The notes: generated by a model from the sequence alone, not told the origin. 64,000 nucleotides of DNA from Bubalus kerabau (GCF_029407905.1 NC_073626.1:81805482-81869481); one strand, 5' to 3'; positions 11,851 through 23,312 are shown, counted from the stretch's first letter. Numbers and translations: made by a program.

Positions 11851-14800
11851 GATAAGAGCCCAGACATTTAGAGAAAATTATAGGGCAGATCTCTTCCTTT
11901 GTCCCGAACTGAGTTATTAATTAGCCACAACTTTGCATTAGTGTTACAGCAGTATCTAAGAAACCCAGCCTCCTAGCCTCTCCTCTTCTCCTTATTTAGA
12001 GCTTGAATTCTCTTTTGGCACCCATGTCTCTGCCTTTGTAATCTCATGCCACCTTTCTGTACCCATGCAACCTACAGGGTGTGTCTTTGAGTAAAACATA
12101 TTATGATGTTATTATCATCTTGTCAGGTAACCCAAGTCTGTGCCTTTGTCTTAGAATTTCTTGCTAGGGGAATACATTAGCCTTGGGGTTCATTTGGTGT
12201 GCTTTTCCCCAAAGCTTTTGTTTGAGAATAGCTCCAATTAAGTCACCTCCATTAGAACATCACTACTATATGAGATTAAGGTGAAACACGCTAGCATGTG
12301 GGGAGAAAAGTTCACGTTTTGAATAATCACTCAGAATACAAACACAAACTGTAAATACTCGTTATCTGTGACTTTGCTGTCAAAGTGTGCAGAATTTGAG
12401 TAGTACAAGGAAATTATGGAGAAGCCAGTGTCTGGGGAATGCCTGACTTAGCTTGCCAGAGAGATATCAACTCCATTATCCCCTGGGACAGTCCTATTTC
12501 CTTCTCTGTTAGATTCACGGGAGTATTGAACATTAGCATCCTTCTCCCATGTAGTTAATGTTATTATTACAGCTTTATAAAGGACAATACTTAGGCCAGA
12601 TGTTATCCAAGAGAGCAGACAGGAACTTCTAGCCCTGATAGAGATTCAACCCTGAAGTGTGATGCAGGGACACAAGAATAGGAAACAAACAAACAAAAAA
12701 ATAGACTGTTCACAAAAAGGTGTCATGTACCCTAGTGTAGGCAAGAAGGCCTCAGTGAGTATCACCTGTGTCTTGTGTGGTCAAGACACAGAGAAAGCAC
12801 CAAGACCAAAGACAGTGGGCTGGGGAGGAGGGATGGGACAAGTTCAAGGAGTAACACCGAGTCTGCCTCAGAAACTAGGCGCGTGAGTCTTTCTTGGGAA
12901 AGCTGAGAGGGATCCGAAATGAGTTGACGGTCACTGAGTTCAGGAACCTCCCCACCGCCCCGCCTTTTTTTGTTTTTGGAAACTAGAGTATCTTAAAACA
13001 TGAAGTTTCAGCACATACTTGAGGAAGTCTAAAGTAACACCCAGCCCTTCCTTCTCAGCTCACGTTCCAGGTAAGGAGCATTTTTTTATTTTAGAACTCC
13101 AGGTGCAGTCAGGAGAAGGGAGAAAACAGTGACACCCATCTTTTTAATGAGCATTGCTACTAGAAGAGAAATTAGCATCACCCTGAATTTTATGTGATGT
13201 CAGTTAAATGAAGTTATTTTGTAGCACTTTACAACAAATTAGAATCAACTAAATTGAAAATAAGCCTAGCAGCTGGGATAAGTAATCAGGTAAGTGGCCA
13301 GTTTTGCTATTTTTGCTTTGAGCAGAAGACAGAATTTGAATTTCTAATGTCCTTCGAGGTGCAGGGTTCACAACTGGGGATGTGGTTTCTGGGATGATTG
13401 TTTAAGATGCCAGCAGCTCAGTGTTGCCCTCCAGGATATAGCCTGCTTCTAGCCACGTTCCTTGGAAACTGGCCCTAGCGCAGATGTGTGTCCACCAGAG
13501 AGAGGGTTGTGAATTAGTGTAGGACGCAGCTCTGCTTTTGGCGGAACGTTAGAGAGCAGACTGGAAATAGATGACCCAGAACAAGGCAGTAAATCATCTA
13601 CATTAATGGAGAGACTCTAATGAAAGGACTGAAATTCATGTGGAGACTCTATGGCCACTCATGAAATCAGCTCAGATCCAAAGAACTATTAGAACACTTT
13701 TATGCTTTAAGAAGAGGGTGACTCTGTTCAGTTGCTGCAATCTGCATATAGTCAGAACGCCCTGACATCATCAGTACTGCCTTTAGTGGGCAGAATTTTA
13801 CAGCAGAGCTTTGCACTCCATGAGCCGGTATTTCTTGTTGATTAGCAGATGATTTTTGTATCTGAGATAAGTTTGGGAAACTGTAGAGGAAGCCAAAAGA
13901 AGTTGGAGGTTGGTGGCTCAGGATCTCGATGTGATGTGTGTGTGATTGCTTGTGTGGGCAAAAACACGGGAGAGAAAAAGATGAATGGAGGTGAGGGGTG
14001 TTAGCACAAATAAAACTTTGTCAGTTACTTAGATTGGGAGTATTAAGAGGTCAAGATGAAGATAAAACAGTGTTTGCAATTATGGTTTATGAAGAGAAAC
14101 AGGCCGTAATGAAGATTTAATTTTCATTTTTTTTCCTCTGCAGCAGATGGATTAAATGAAACTATTTTGTCAAAAATCCATGTATCTAAGTTGTTTTCAG
14201 CCTACCTTAGAGAAAAATAAAATTTGCACAGATTATTTTCTACTTAGAAACTTTATACTTGAAACATTTTTCTCAAAATATTTGTATGTTTATTATTTTT
14301 CTCTTAAATTTTTTCTTCAAGTATTCAGATAACTTTTTAGATGGCTGATTATTGAAGCAGCAGGGGATTTTCCTCTTGGAAAATAAAAATGATGGACAGG
14401 ACTTTCTCTCTTAATTTCTTCAATACCAACTTCTCTTTCTTTGACCAACAGCACATACTTGACATGCAGTGCTTTATACTTTGGGTTTGGAGGTAGAAGG
14501 AGCAAGGTGTTAAATTTCTGTCAGCATCATCTCATGAGAATCCTGTTCATAAACAGGACCCTATGCAGGGAAGACTGACTTCTCTATGAAGCATCATGGC
14601 ACCACAGAGAGCAGGACAGATCTCTGATGAATCTGGCTATTACTAAAAACGTATCTGCACTGCTGAGCTCCAAATGGACACCCTTAGTGCTTGACCCTGT
14701 GCACCCAGCTCAGGTGTTGCTCAGGGTGGTATCACTGCTTTGACAGATCGCCATGCTCTGAAAGCACTAAGACACATGCCTGAGTTGTGGAGGGTGTCCA

Positions 14801-15272
14801 CTGTATTTTATTACTTTGAGAAAAATGGGTGCAGAGAACTGAGTGAATTTATAGGGACAGGAGTTCAAAATGCTGACCTATTATTTCCAGAGAAAGCAGT
14901 TTCCTCTTTGTTTTGAACTGCCCTGTCCTGGCTAATACATCTCTTATTAATGAGTGTTGAGAAAGTCCAGATAGTGGAAACACTGGGGGCTACTATCATT
15001 TTCTACTTTCCACTAGAAAGTAATTTCTCTTTTATTGTAGAAAATGTGGGACCAGTGTATACTGATTAATTGATGCACTGAAGATGCAGGTTGTGGTAGA
15101 AAATGTCTTTATGAGAGCCATTTGGTCATTTATATGGACTTTGTAATGTCTGTGAAAGAAATTATTTTGCAGGTTATTGCATCATTAGTCAAATTTTCTG
15201 AAGCACTGATGTGAAAATCCAGTGTTATTGGAAATAATCTGTACACTTTTTCTCTGTGTTTATATTTTACAG
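11851..15272. other. Intronic DNA without recognisable repeats
   Basis: A 3.4-kb stretch almost free of young repeats, just before a coding exon. It holds one possible 12-nt microexon at 13,059 (separate entry). A CCTCTGCAG acceptor-like site near 14,143 has no matching donor downstream. No other candidate exon is seen. Confidence 0.45.
13059..13070 (+). other. Possible 12-nt microexon
   Basis: A pyrimidine-rich acceptor (CCCTTCCTTCTCAG) is followed by CTCACGTTCCAG and then a strong donor, GTAAGG. Twelve nucleotides keep the reading frame. Entering and leaving in phase 1, it would add His-Val-Pro, and the split codon completed at 15,273 would be GTG (Val). The signal is short enough to arise by chance and nothing else supports it. 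Confidence 0.22.
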
Positions 15273-15337
15273 TGGCTGCTAATTTACAGAAGATTGTAGA
15301 TGATCCCAAAGCTTTAAAAACATTGACATTTAAGTTG
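15273..15337 (+). CDS. Penultimate coding exon of an unidentified protein-coding gene
   Basis: A 65-nt exon with a textbook acceptor (TTCTCTGTGTTTATATTTTACAG) and donor (TTG then GTAAGT). It opens with two bases of a split codon and then reads without a stop as Ala-Ala-Asn followed by LQKIVDDPKALKTLTFKL, ending exactly at a codon boundary. That phase fits the exon at 28,228, giving ...TLTFKLASGCDGSEIP... across the junction. The peptide looks helical and polar, with no catalytic motif. I do not recognise the protein and give no symbol. The next upstream exon is either outside the window or is the 12-nt candidate at 13,059. The intron that follows is about 12.9 kb. Seen directly: frame, splice sites and phase match. 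Inferred: that both exons belong to one transcript. Confidence 0.72.
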
Positions 15338-15508
15338 GTAAGTGGAAAGTTATGGAATGAAGGTAAAAAGATTTCGCCATGCTGTGCCAACAAGTAATAG
15401 TAATATCATTTAATAACCTGTTCCGTAATTCTGTTGTTGGTTTGGGGGGATAGGGAAGTGGGAATCCATTTTTGCATTTGTTATTTGGCTGGTCAACATG
15501 AGAATTTT

Positions 15509-16228
15509 TTTTTTAATTAGAATATAATTGATTTAGAAGGGTGTGTTAGTTTCAGATATACAGAAAAGTGAATTGGGAAACAACAAAGTGAATCAGTTAT
15601 ACATATATCTACTTCTTTTTTTCAGATTCTTTTCCTGTATATGTCTGTACAGGGTATTGAGTAGAGTTCCCTGTGCTATACAGTAGGTCCTTACTAGTTA
15701 TATATTTTATGTAGTACTCTTGCCTGGAAAATCCCATGGATGGAGGAGCCTGGTAGGCTGTAGTCCATGGGGTCGCTAAGAGTCGGACACGACTGAGCGA
15801 CTTCCCTTTCACTTTTCACTTTCATGCATTAGAAAAGGAAATGGCAACCCACTCAGTGTTCTTGCCTGGAGAATCCTAGGGACGGGGGAGCCTGATGGGC
15901 TTCCATCTATGGGGTCGCACAGAGTTGGACACGACTGAAGCGACTTAGCAGCAGCAGCAGCAGCAGCAGTGTGTATATGGCAGTTTCAATCTCCCAATTT
16001 ATCCGTCACCTTCCCTTTCCCCACTGATAACCATAAGCTTGTTTTCTACATCTGTGACTCTATTTGTTTTGTAAATAAGTTCATTTGTACCATTTTTTTA
16101 GGTTCCACATATACATGGTATCATATGATATTTGTCTTTCTCTGACTTACTGTAACTCATTATGACAATCTCTACATCCATCCACATTGCTGCAGATGGC
16201 ATTATTTTGTTCTTTTTTATGACTTGGG
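15509..16228 (-). mobile_element. L1 3' end, minus strand, split by a Bov-A2
   Basis: T-rich start, then GGGTGTGTTAGTTTCAGATA, TCCCTGTGCTATACAGTAGG, resuming after the SINE with TTCTACATCTGTGACTCTAT and CACATTGCTGCAGATGGCAT. It is the reverse of an artiodactyl L1 3' UTR and ORF2 end. Target duplications were not clear. Confidence 0.88.
15714..15969 (+). mobile_element. Bov-A2 SINE (dimer)
   Basis: Two BovB-derived monomers in tandem: first AGTACTCTTGCCTGGAAAAT to GACACGACTGAGCGACTTCC, then a linker with TTTCACTTTTCACTTTCATG, then a second monomer ending GACTGAAGCGACTTAG and an (AGC)n tail at 15,945-15,969. The first monomer is 5' truncated. Confidence 0.92.
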
Positions 16229-17478
16229 AATACTTTCTAATCATGACTGGAAATTTCCTCATCCACACTTATGTGTGGTTTGCTCTTTTACCATCACATC
16301 TTTAAGAGTAGCCATTTGAGAAGTCTTGAAGTCTGTACCCTTTTGCTTCCAGTTTGTACGGCAACTTGACCAGAAAGACAAATTAATCTGAGTTTGAAGC
16401 AACACTCTTAACAAACCTTTTCTGAAGCAAAAGCCAAGTGGTCCTAACTTTTAAAAATGGAGGCCGATTGTTGTAGAAATGGTTTAAGTAATTGGAAGCG
16501 ATTGTAGAACTGCCCTCTGAAAGCTAATGAACAAAGACATGACGTTTTAACTCCACATTTCAAATCACAGTAACAGATTCTCATGGAGAGGAAATATTCC
16601 AACAGTTTTTCTGCACTGGTAGATTTTAAGTTTATAAACTAGGGTGGCCACAGAGATACAGATATGGAGCATTCTGGGGTCCTTGTGAAACTTAGAGCCT
16701 GTGATCCTGGCTAGAAATGGAGAGAAGTCCAACTAGTCAAAAGTGATGCTTTTCTGGAAAGTTTTTGCAGACGGTATAGTAAATGACAAATTTTTTAAAT
16801 TATAAATTAATCTTAGCAAGGGCTAGCCAGAGTGCTAAGTAATTTAAGATCTAGATGACCAACACTTTGCTGTGCACAACATATTAATGGTCTTTTTTAT
16901 TTCTGGTGAAAATTTAATGGAAAATGTGCATGGCCAAAAAATGCTAAATGATTCGTTACAGTAAATGTTAGCCTAGTGCTAATTAACTTTCTGGACCTTG
17001 CTCCTCATCTAATTTCAGATGGCCAGGCTGGGTGATAAAAGAAAAACACAAAGATTTTCACAGAAAGAATTCAGCTGAAGAAATCAATTTTGTTTTGATA
17101 GTAAAAGAACATTTTAGTCAGACAAAGAGTGAGAAATTAACAAATTAGAAACTTTATCTTCTAGCTTAGGACTCTTCTTTTCACTTCTATTATGTTTCTA
17201 ATTCACCTGCATCTTGTAAACATATTTCATTTATATGAGGATATATGGACGAGAAAAATGGCACCCCGTGTCTGCATTTCAAGTCAGAATTAACGTTTAT
17301 TTATTTTTTATTCTGCAAAAAAAGAAGTTACAGCATATAATACCTCCAGGACATTTTCCAAACTTTGAACATGTAAACCTAGGGACAAGAAATTAAAACT
17401 TTTATGCTGGCTTATTCCCATTGTCTCTAAATTCACTTACCTATAAAATAGGAGTGGCTACCCCAGCCCTTTCACAGT
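16229..17478. other. Intronic DNA without recognisable repeats
   Basis: AT-rich; no exon, SINE or LINE that I can name. Confidence 0.4.
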
Positions 17479-18113
17479 ACTGAAAGTGAAAGTGAAGTCA
17501 CACGTTCGTGTCTGACTCTCTGTGACCCCATGAACCGCAGCACGTGAGGCCTCCCTGTCCATCACCAACTTCCGGAGTTTACTCAAACTCATGTCCATTG
17601 AGTCAGTGATGCCATCCAACCATCTCATCCTCTGTTGTCCCCTTCTCTTCCTGCCCTCAATCTTTGCCAACATCAGGGTCTTTTCAAATGAGTCAGCTCT
17701 TCACATCAGGTGGCCAAAGTATTGGAGTTTCAGCTTCAACATCAGTCCTTCCAGTGAACACCCAGGACTGATCTCCTTTAGGATGGACTGGTTGGATCTC
17801 CTTGCAGTTCAAGGGACTCTCAAGAGTCTTCTCCAACACCACAGTTCAAAAGCATCAATTCTTTGGCACTCAGCTTTCTTCACAGTCCAACTCGCACATC
17901 CATACATGACCACTGGAAAAACCATAGCCTTGACTAGATGGACCTTTGTTGACAAAGTAATGTCTCTGCTTTTTAATATGCTGTCTAGGTTGGTCATAAC
18001 TTTCCTTCCAAGGATTAAGTGTCTTTTAATTTCATGGCTGCAATCACCATCTGCAGTGATTTTGGAGCCCAGAAAGATAAAGTCAGCCACTGTTTCCCCA
18101 TCTATTTGCCATG
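17479..18113 (-). mobile_element. BovB LINE 3' part, minus strand
   Basis: Reads in reverse from the BovB tail (TGACCCCATGAACCGCAGCA) through CCACAGTTCAAAAGCATCAA and CATCCATACATGACCACTGG to CCATCTATTTGCCATGAATC. Read as BovB protein on the minus strand, pieces such as SKITADGDCSHEIKRHLILG and VFPVVMYGCASWTVKKAE remain, with stops and frameshifts between. The open frame on the plus strand here is an antisense shadow. Confidence 0.94.
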
Positions 18114-18541
18114 AATCCTTAATTCCAGAATGCCCACAGATACTTGACTGGCTCTCCACTGTCCTTTTCTGAAACTCAAACAATGTGGCTAAGGAAGTAC
18201 ACCCCAATCAAACCTCCTTTAGATCCTGCTCTGCCTTTCTTTACCCCACCCCCCATTCATTCATTTTTTTCTCTAGTCCTGTTCCTATTTTCCTCCACTG
18301 ACCCTTTGAATGTACTTTTCAATCTTACTAAAATTTCCTTGTCTCCCAACTTTACCCAGCCTGGTCTCTGACTCACCAACACCTAGGCACGTTCCAGTTT
18401 TATGCTTTAATTTCACTTATCCAGCAAGCTCTTTTGGACATCCAATTCTGGTCTTGGTTCTCCTCCAGTATTCTCTCTCTGGAAGGTTATATTATAGTGA
18501 AACTTTTAGGTTGGTGTATTTCTCTCCCTCAGTTCTAGTCT
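18114..18541. other. Intronic DNA between BovB and LTR
   Basis: Pyrimidine-rich, including a CCCCACCCCCCATTC stretch at about 18,244. No gene or named repeat. Confidence 0.4.
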
Positions 18542-19207
18542 TGTTACAGGTCACGCAGGCAGGATTTCTCGGCTCCTGTCTCATCATAGCAAGGGTTTGA
18601 AACAACAGACTGGTTACAGCTCAAGCTCTTTTATTAAATAGGCTGAAGATGGGCAGCCCTGAAGGAGTGGCAGTGATGCCTCTTGACCTCCCTTTTTATA
18701 CTCCCTGTCTCCTCCTCTTGGTTCATGCCCTGTGCAAAATGCAAATAGGTACACTCAAGGACAATCAGGGAATGGGACCTGTCTGGGCACATGCAAAACA
18801 GTCATTTTACACATCTAGATGGGTGTGGACTGAGAGTTTTGATTGACAGTTGCAAGTTGCACAACAGGCTCTATTACTTATGTCTTTCCCATAATTCAGT
18901 CTGTTATAATCAAATGTATGTATATATAGAATGTTTATGAATCCTTAACAGACTGCTAGCTGCCTAAGGTTGCTTGACACAGCTGAGCATGTGTGCATGT
19001 GCTGGAGTTGGAGAAGCCTCTGTGGTTAGTTTGTATCCACTGTGTGCCTAGGGCCTACTTGCAGGAGTTAGAAAAATCTCCTGAGGTTCTTTTTGTAGCA
19101 TATCTGTGAGCTCTCCTGGGCGTTTCTGGAGTAGGGTTTAGAAATCAGCTTGCATCCTTTTTGGCTAGGTCACCTTCATCCCTCATCCCTTAACTTCCTA
19201 CCTAACA
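18542..19207 (-). mobile_element. Solo endogenous retrovirus LTR
   Basis: The element has TG...CA ends on the minus strand (plus strand: TGTTACAGGTCACG at the left, CTTCCTACCTAACA at the right), 666 bp. Minus-strand promoter and polyadenylation landmarks are in correct order: TATAAAAAGG at 18,691-18,700 and AATAAA at 18,630-18,635, followed by a U5-like segment ending GTGACCTGTAACA. No internal retroviral genes adjoin it, so it is solo. Flanks do not show a clear duplication. ERV class is not assigned with confidence. Confidence 0.72.
18691..18700 (-). promoter_or_regulatory. TATA box of the LTR
   Basis: TATAAAAAGG on the minus strand, about 55-70 bp upstream of the LTR AATAAA, the spacing expected for a U3/R arrangement. 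Transcription from it would run antisense to the host gene. Activity is unknown. Confidence 0.55.
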
Positions 19208-19273
19208 AAATTGTGTAGAATCTTACTTGTGTCTCTAATGTACATCTAGAGGCTCTTCTGTCTTGGATCTCCT

Positions 19274-19834
19274 GGACATGGAACAACAGACTGGTTCCAA
19301 ATAGGAAAAGGAGTACATCAAGGCTGTATATTGTCACCCTGCTTATTTAACTTATATGCAGAGTACATCATGAGAAATGCTGGGCTGGAGGAAGCACAAG
19401 CTGGAATCAAGATTGCTGGGAGAAATATCAATAACCTCAGATATGCAGATGACACCACCCTTATGGCAGAAAGTGAAGAAGAACTAAAGAGCCTCTTGAT
19501 GAAAGTGAAAGAGGAGAGTGAAGAAGTTGGCTTAAAGCTCAACATTCAGAAAACGAAGATCATAGCATCTGGTCCCATCACTTCATGGCAAATAGATGGG
19601 GAAACAGTGGCTGACTTTATTTTGGGGGGCTCCAAAATCACTGCAGATGGTGATTGCAGCCATGAAATTAAAAGACACTTAATCCTTGGAAGGAAAGTTA
19701 TGACCAACCTAGACAGCATATTCAAAAGCAGAGACATTACTTTGTCAACAAAGGTACGTCTAGTCAAGGCTATGGTTTTTCCAGTAGTCATGTATGGATG
19801 TGAGAGTTGGACTATAAAGAATGCTGAGCACTGA
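19274..19834 (+). pseudogene. BovB reverse transcriptase fragment
   Basis: An open frame of about 187 codons corresponding to the C-terminal half of the RTE-type reverse transcriptase. It holds the QGCILSPCLFNLYAEYIM motif (positions ~16-33) and the catalytic YADDTTLMAE box, followed by EEELKSLLMKVKEE and the finger/thumb end with VVMYGCESWTIK. The codon before QGC is His where other RTE enzymes usually have Arg. The N-terminal endonuclease and first half of RT are absent and the frame ends early at 19,834, so it cannot make a working enzyme. It lies in the intron of the unidentified gene and is sense to it. Confidence 0.85.
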
Positions 19835-20213
19835 AGAATTGATGCTTTTGAACTGTGGTGTTGGAGAAGACTCTTGAGAGTCCCTTGAACTGCAAGGAGA
19901 TCCAACCAGTCCATCCTAAAGGAGATCAGTCCTGAGTGTTCATTGGAAGGACTGATGTTGAAGCTGAAACTCCAATATTTTGGCCACCTCATACAAAGAG
20001 CTGACTCATTTGAAAAGACCCTGATGTTGGGAAAGATTGAAGGCAGGAGGAAAAGGGGACGACAGAGGATGAGATTTTTAGGTGGCATCACTGACTCAAT
20101 GGACATGAGTTTGGGTAAACTGCAGGAATTGGTGATGGACAGGGAGACCTGGCGTGCTGCGGTCCATGGGGTTGCAGAGTCGGACACGACTGAGCAACTG
20201 AACTCAACTGATC
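19274..20213 (+). mobile_element. BovB LINE, 5'-truncated, ~940 bp
   Basis: Starts within the reverse transcriptase region (GGACATGGAACAACAGACTG) and runs to the normal 3' end (GGACACGACTGAGCAACTGA). It keeps the RT active-site region (entry at 19,274-19,834) and the downstream C-terminal part in a second open frame (19,943-20,221), the two separated by stops and an indel. Confidence 0.95.
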
Positions 20214-20374
20214 ATAATTAAAATACATCAGAATAACAAAAGCCTCATTTTAAAAACTTGAGCCATCATTCTTTTCTTTACCTTTGTTTTGATCCCTGAA
20301 AACTAAGATTGTGACCTCAGCTTCATGCCCTCTTTTTACATCTCTGTCAGAATCCCTTGGCCTTGCCTGCAGAA

Positions 20375-20610
20375 ATAACAGGAATCACTGCTGTTTCATG
20401 TGCATCCACTGTTTGCAGAACAGAGCATGAAGTATTTTACATCATCTCAGTTAATTTAGTCCTCATGATCCCCCAAGATGGTGATGTCATTGGGTCCATC
20501 CCATGTTTGGGGAATCAGAGGCTCTGCGAGGTTAACTTGCCCAAGATCGTATGGTGCAAAAGCTGGGAGTTCAACTCTGGTCTAGCATCATGGCCCCACG
20601 CTCAACAACT
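20375..20610 (-). mobile_element. MIR SINE
   Basis: Reverse MIR pattern: TATTTTACATCATCTCAGTT, CAGAGGCTCTGCGAGGTTAA, CTTGCCCAAGATCGTATGGT and GGGAGTTCAACTCTGGTC. Divergent but collinear with the consensus. Confidence 0.8.
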
Positions 20611-21238
20611 GTTCAGTCTTACAGTCAGGACCCTGCACGCTTATGGTATTATAGTTTTCTGGTTCTTTGCGGAGTCACCTTTTGGAGGCCTGGACACACA
20701 CTGGTTGGGACCGGATCTCTTTGTACCTTAAGCAGAGTAGTACTGGCCTGTCTGGTGCAGGAGACCTGCAGGAGAAGCGTGCAGGTTTTCCTTCTCCCTT
20801 ATGGCTTGAGAAGGCGGTAATGTGCAGCATTCCCAGTGAATGAAAAGTGATGGTTTTTCCTCAAAAGATAAAGATGTTAAATAAAGCCAAACTCAGGAAT
20901 GACCTTCTATTTCTGTCATTTAACTTTCCATCCAGCTCTAGTTAGTTAAAGCCTGAAAAGGTTTTCTTTGTGGTTGTCAGTTGCCAGCCAGTTTGAGACC
21001 CACTTGACACAGCTCGTTTGAACTGCTTCTTGGCTTAATCGTCTGTGGGACACTTAACATCCCGGTAAAACCACAGAGATCCAGTCTGGTTATTTAGATC
21101 AAAGTGTTTTGGAAGCATTTTTCCTCCTAAGCTGCAACTGCTCATAGTCCTCTCAACTGTTTATCATTTTAATCTCAGCGCTTTCTTTGCTTTCTAAAGG
21201 AGAATGTCAGGGGCCTGAAAATTATGTAATTATTAATA
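20611..21238. other. Intronic DNA without recognisable repeats
   Basis: No supported exon or repeat. Small open frames here have no domain or splice support. Confidence 0.4.
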
Positions 21239-21416
21239 CAGTGGTTCTTCAACTGGCTACACAGTGGTTTCACTCAAGGGATGGTGAGGACACTTTAGAA
21301 GATTACTCATGCGTGGGTCCTATTCCAAATAGCCTAAGTCTTCTTCCTGCAGCCTGGGCTTTGGGAACTTTGAAAGCACCCTCTGGTGGTCCCAGTGTTT
21401 AGCCAAGGCTGGAAAG
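21239..21416 (+). mobile_element. MER20-like DNA transposon remnant (hAT group)
   Basis: Begins ACAGTGGTTCTTCAACTGGC and ends near CCAGTGTTTAGCCAAGGCTG. The ends form imperfect inverted repeats typical of short non-autonomous hAT elements. The interior is heavily diverged. Confidence 0.55.
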
Positions 21417-21947
21417 CATGTTATATGTGGACAACTCATTCTCCAGTCTCTTTCCTCTTAACTCCCACCACTATTAAGAAATATTTGGCTCAAGCTTAAA
21501 AAGGTGTCTCTTGTATATCTGTGTATATATTTTAACTTAAAAAAAAATGGCCTTGAGGGGCAAGAATAGTGTTATTTGAAGAAATACATTTACTTTTTTT
21601 CCTCCACCCAATGAGATCTCTAGCTTCATTCGACAGGAAAGATAATAAGTGAAGTACGATTTCCATTGTTGGCACTGCTGGGAACAGGGAGATCAGAAAC
21701 CTTTTCACTTTCAACAAAGCAGTTCAGGCATAGAGGGCATTTCAGCTCAAGTAGTACGTGCTTTGGGTTTGACATTATCAGCATGGTTTTATTGTTGTAA
21801 GCCTTGAGGCTAGTTTTCATAAATGTTTTTTAAGTCATTTTTTAATTTGTTACCTTGCAGTTTTGTAAAGTAGGTAAGTCTTGCTGCTTTCAATGTAGAA
21901 TTTTTGAAACTGCGTTAGTGACAATACAAAATATTTAATTTGCCCTT
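21417..21947. other. Intronic DNA without recognisable repeats
   Basis: AT-rich, no exon or repeat recognised. Confidence 0.4.
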
Positions 21948-22095
21948 GAAGATAGAACTGGAGAAAGAAATAGCAACCCATTGTTGCCCAAAGAATCCCA
22001 TGGACAGAGGAGCCCGGCAGGCTGCAGTCCATGGGGTCACAAGAGTAGGATATGACTTAATGACTAAAGAGAGACAGAGAGAGAGAAGATAGAAC
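21948..22095 (+). mobile_element. Bov-tA/Bov-A SINE fragment with 11-bp target duplication
   Basis: The BovB-derived body only: TGGAGAAAGAAATAGCAACC to GGATATGACTTAATGAC and a (GA)n-rich tail. GAAGATAGAAC flanks it perfectly at 21,948-21,958 and 22,085-22,095, so the short form was itself the inserted unit. Confidence 0.9.
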
Positions 22096-22109
22096 ACAAA
22101 TTGTAAGTA

Positions 22110-22319
22110 CAGCTGACCCTTGAACAACATAGGTTTGAACTGCATGATCCAATTAGACATGAATTTTTTTCAATAAACAGTAATAACAATCTGTGGTTAG
22201 TTCAACTTGCAGATATAGAGGCATCATATTTAAGGAGCGACAAATGTAAGTTATATGTGGGTTTCTGACTGCTTGGAGGGCTGGCACCTCCAACCCCTCC
22301 ATTGTTCAAGGGTCAACTA
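22110..22319 (+). mobile_element. MER2-type Tigger DNA transposon remnant
   Basis: Terminal inverted repeats CAGCTGACCCTTGAACAAC and GTTCAAGGGTCAACT bound a 210-bp element, flanked by TA on each side (22,108-22,109 and 22,320-22,321) as expected for Tc1/mariner-like insertion. Internal text such as GGTTTGAACTGCATGATCC fits MER2-like, non-autonomous members. Confidence 0.85.
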
Positions 22320-22394
22320 TACATGTAATTAACACCCAACTGGTACACACATGAGCAGTATGAACTTAGTTTCTAAAGTTTACTAAGTGCATTG

Positions 22395-23312
22395 CAGATA
22401 GCAATTTTTTATTGAAGTCTAGTTGATTTACAGTGTGTTAATTTCTTCTATACAGAAAAGTTATACTTTAATGTTCTTTTTCATTGTGGTTTATCAAAGG
22501 ATACTGAATATAGTTTTCTGAGCTATACAGTAGGAATAAGTATATTTGTTGTTTGTTCCTTCTATATATAGCAGCTTACATCTGCTAAATCTGCTCACCC
22601 CAGCCTCCAACCCTCCCCCAACTCATTGTCCCTTGGCAACCATCAGTCTGTTCTCTCTATGCCTGATTCTGTTTCTGTATCCAAGATATGTTCGTTGGTG
22701 TCATATTTTAGATTTCACATATAAGTGTTATGGTATGGTGTTTGTCTTTCTGACTTCGCTTAGTATGATCATCTCTAGGTCCACTCATGTTGCTGCAAAT
22801 GGCATTCAGTTCAGTTGTGTCTGACTCTTTGCGACCCCATGAATCGCAGCACGCCAGGCCTCCCTGTCCAACACCATCTCCCGGAGTTCACTCAAACTCA
22901 TGTCCATAGTTCATTCTGTTTTCTGGCTCAGTAGTATTCCATCGTGTATATGCGCCACATCTTCTTTACCCATTCATCTGTCAGTGGACATTCAGGCTGT
23001 TTCCATGTGCTGGCGATTGTGAATAGCGCTGCTCTGAACCTAGGGGTGCAGGTATCTTTTTGGATTAGAGTTTTGTGTGGATTTGTACCCAGAAGTGGGA
23101 TTGCTGGGTCACATGGTAGTTCTATTTTTAGTGTTCTGAGGGCCTCCGTACTATTTTCCATGGTTGCTTTGACAACAGCATAGGAGAGTTCCGTTTTCTC
23201 CACACTCTGTCTAGCATTTGTTACTTGTAGGCTTTTGAATGATGGACATTCTGACTGGTGTGAGCTGGTACATTTCTCTAATAATTAGTGATGTTGAACA
23301 GATAGCAGTTTT
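22395..23312 (-). mobile_element. 5'-truncated L1, minus strand, with target duplication
   Basis: Reverse L1 3' end from 22,409 to 23,298 (TTGAAGTCTAGTTGATTTAC ... TTCTGACTGGTGTGAGCTGG). The flanks CAGATAGCAATTTT (22,395-22,408) and CAGATAGCAGTTTT (23,299-23,312) differ by one base. A short BovB piece lies inside at 22,805-22,908. Confidence 0.92.
22805..22908 (-). mobile_element. Short BovB 3' end inside an L1
   Basis: About 100 bp: TTCAGTTCAGTTGTGTCTGA, GACCCCATGAATCGCAGCAC and ACTCAAACTCATGTCCATAG. It interrupts the L1 text between GCAAATGGCATT and GTTCATTCTGTTTT, so it is younger than that L1. Confidence 0.9.

Noticed and set aside
14143..14190. Exon after a CCTCTGCAG acceptor
   Set aside because: No donor with a matching phase follows; the text runs into AT-rich intron.
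15945..15969. CRISPR-like or tandem regulatory array
   Set aside because: It is the (AGC)n tail of a Bov-A2 SINE. No spaced repeat array exists anywhere in the window.
17591..18172. 193-residue plus-strand open frame
   Set aside because: It is the antisense of a BovB 3' part; the same false protein recurs at every BovB copy (19,546-20,187 minus, 36,544-37,092 plus, 38,036-38,551 minus, 56,962-57,402 plus).
18601..19296. Shared 15-mer AACAACAGACTGGTT in the LTR (18,601) and BovB (19,282)
   Set aside because: No similarity extends beyond it, and it falls in unrelated functional parts; most likely coincidence.
18542..20213. LTR plus adjacent RT as a provirus
   Set aside because: The neighbouring reverse transcriptase (19,274 onward) is BovB type, in the opposite orientation to the LTR, with no gag or env text.
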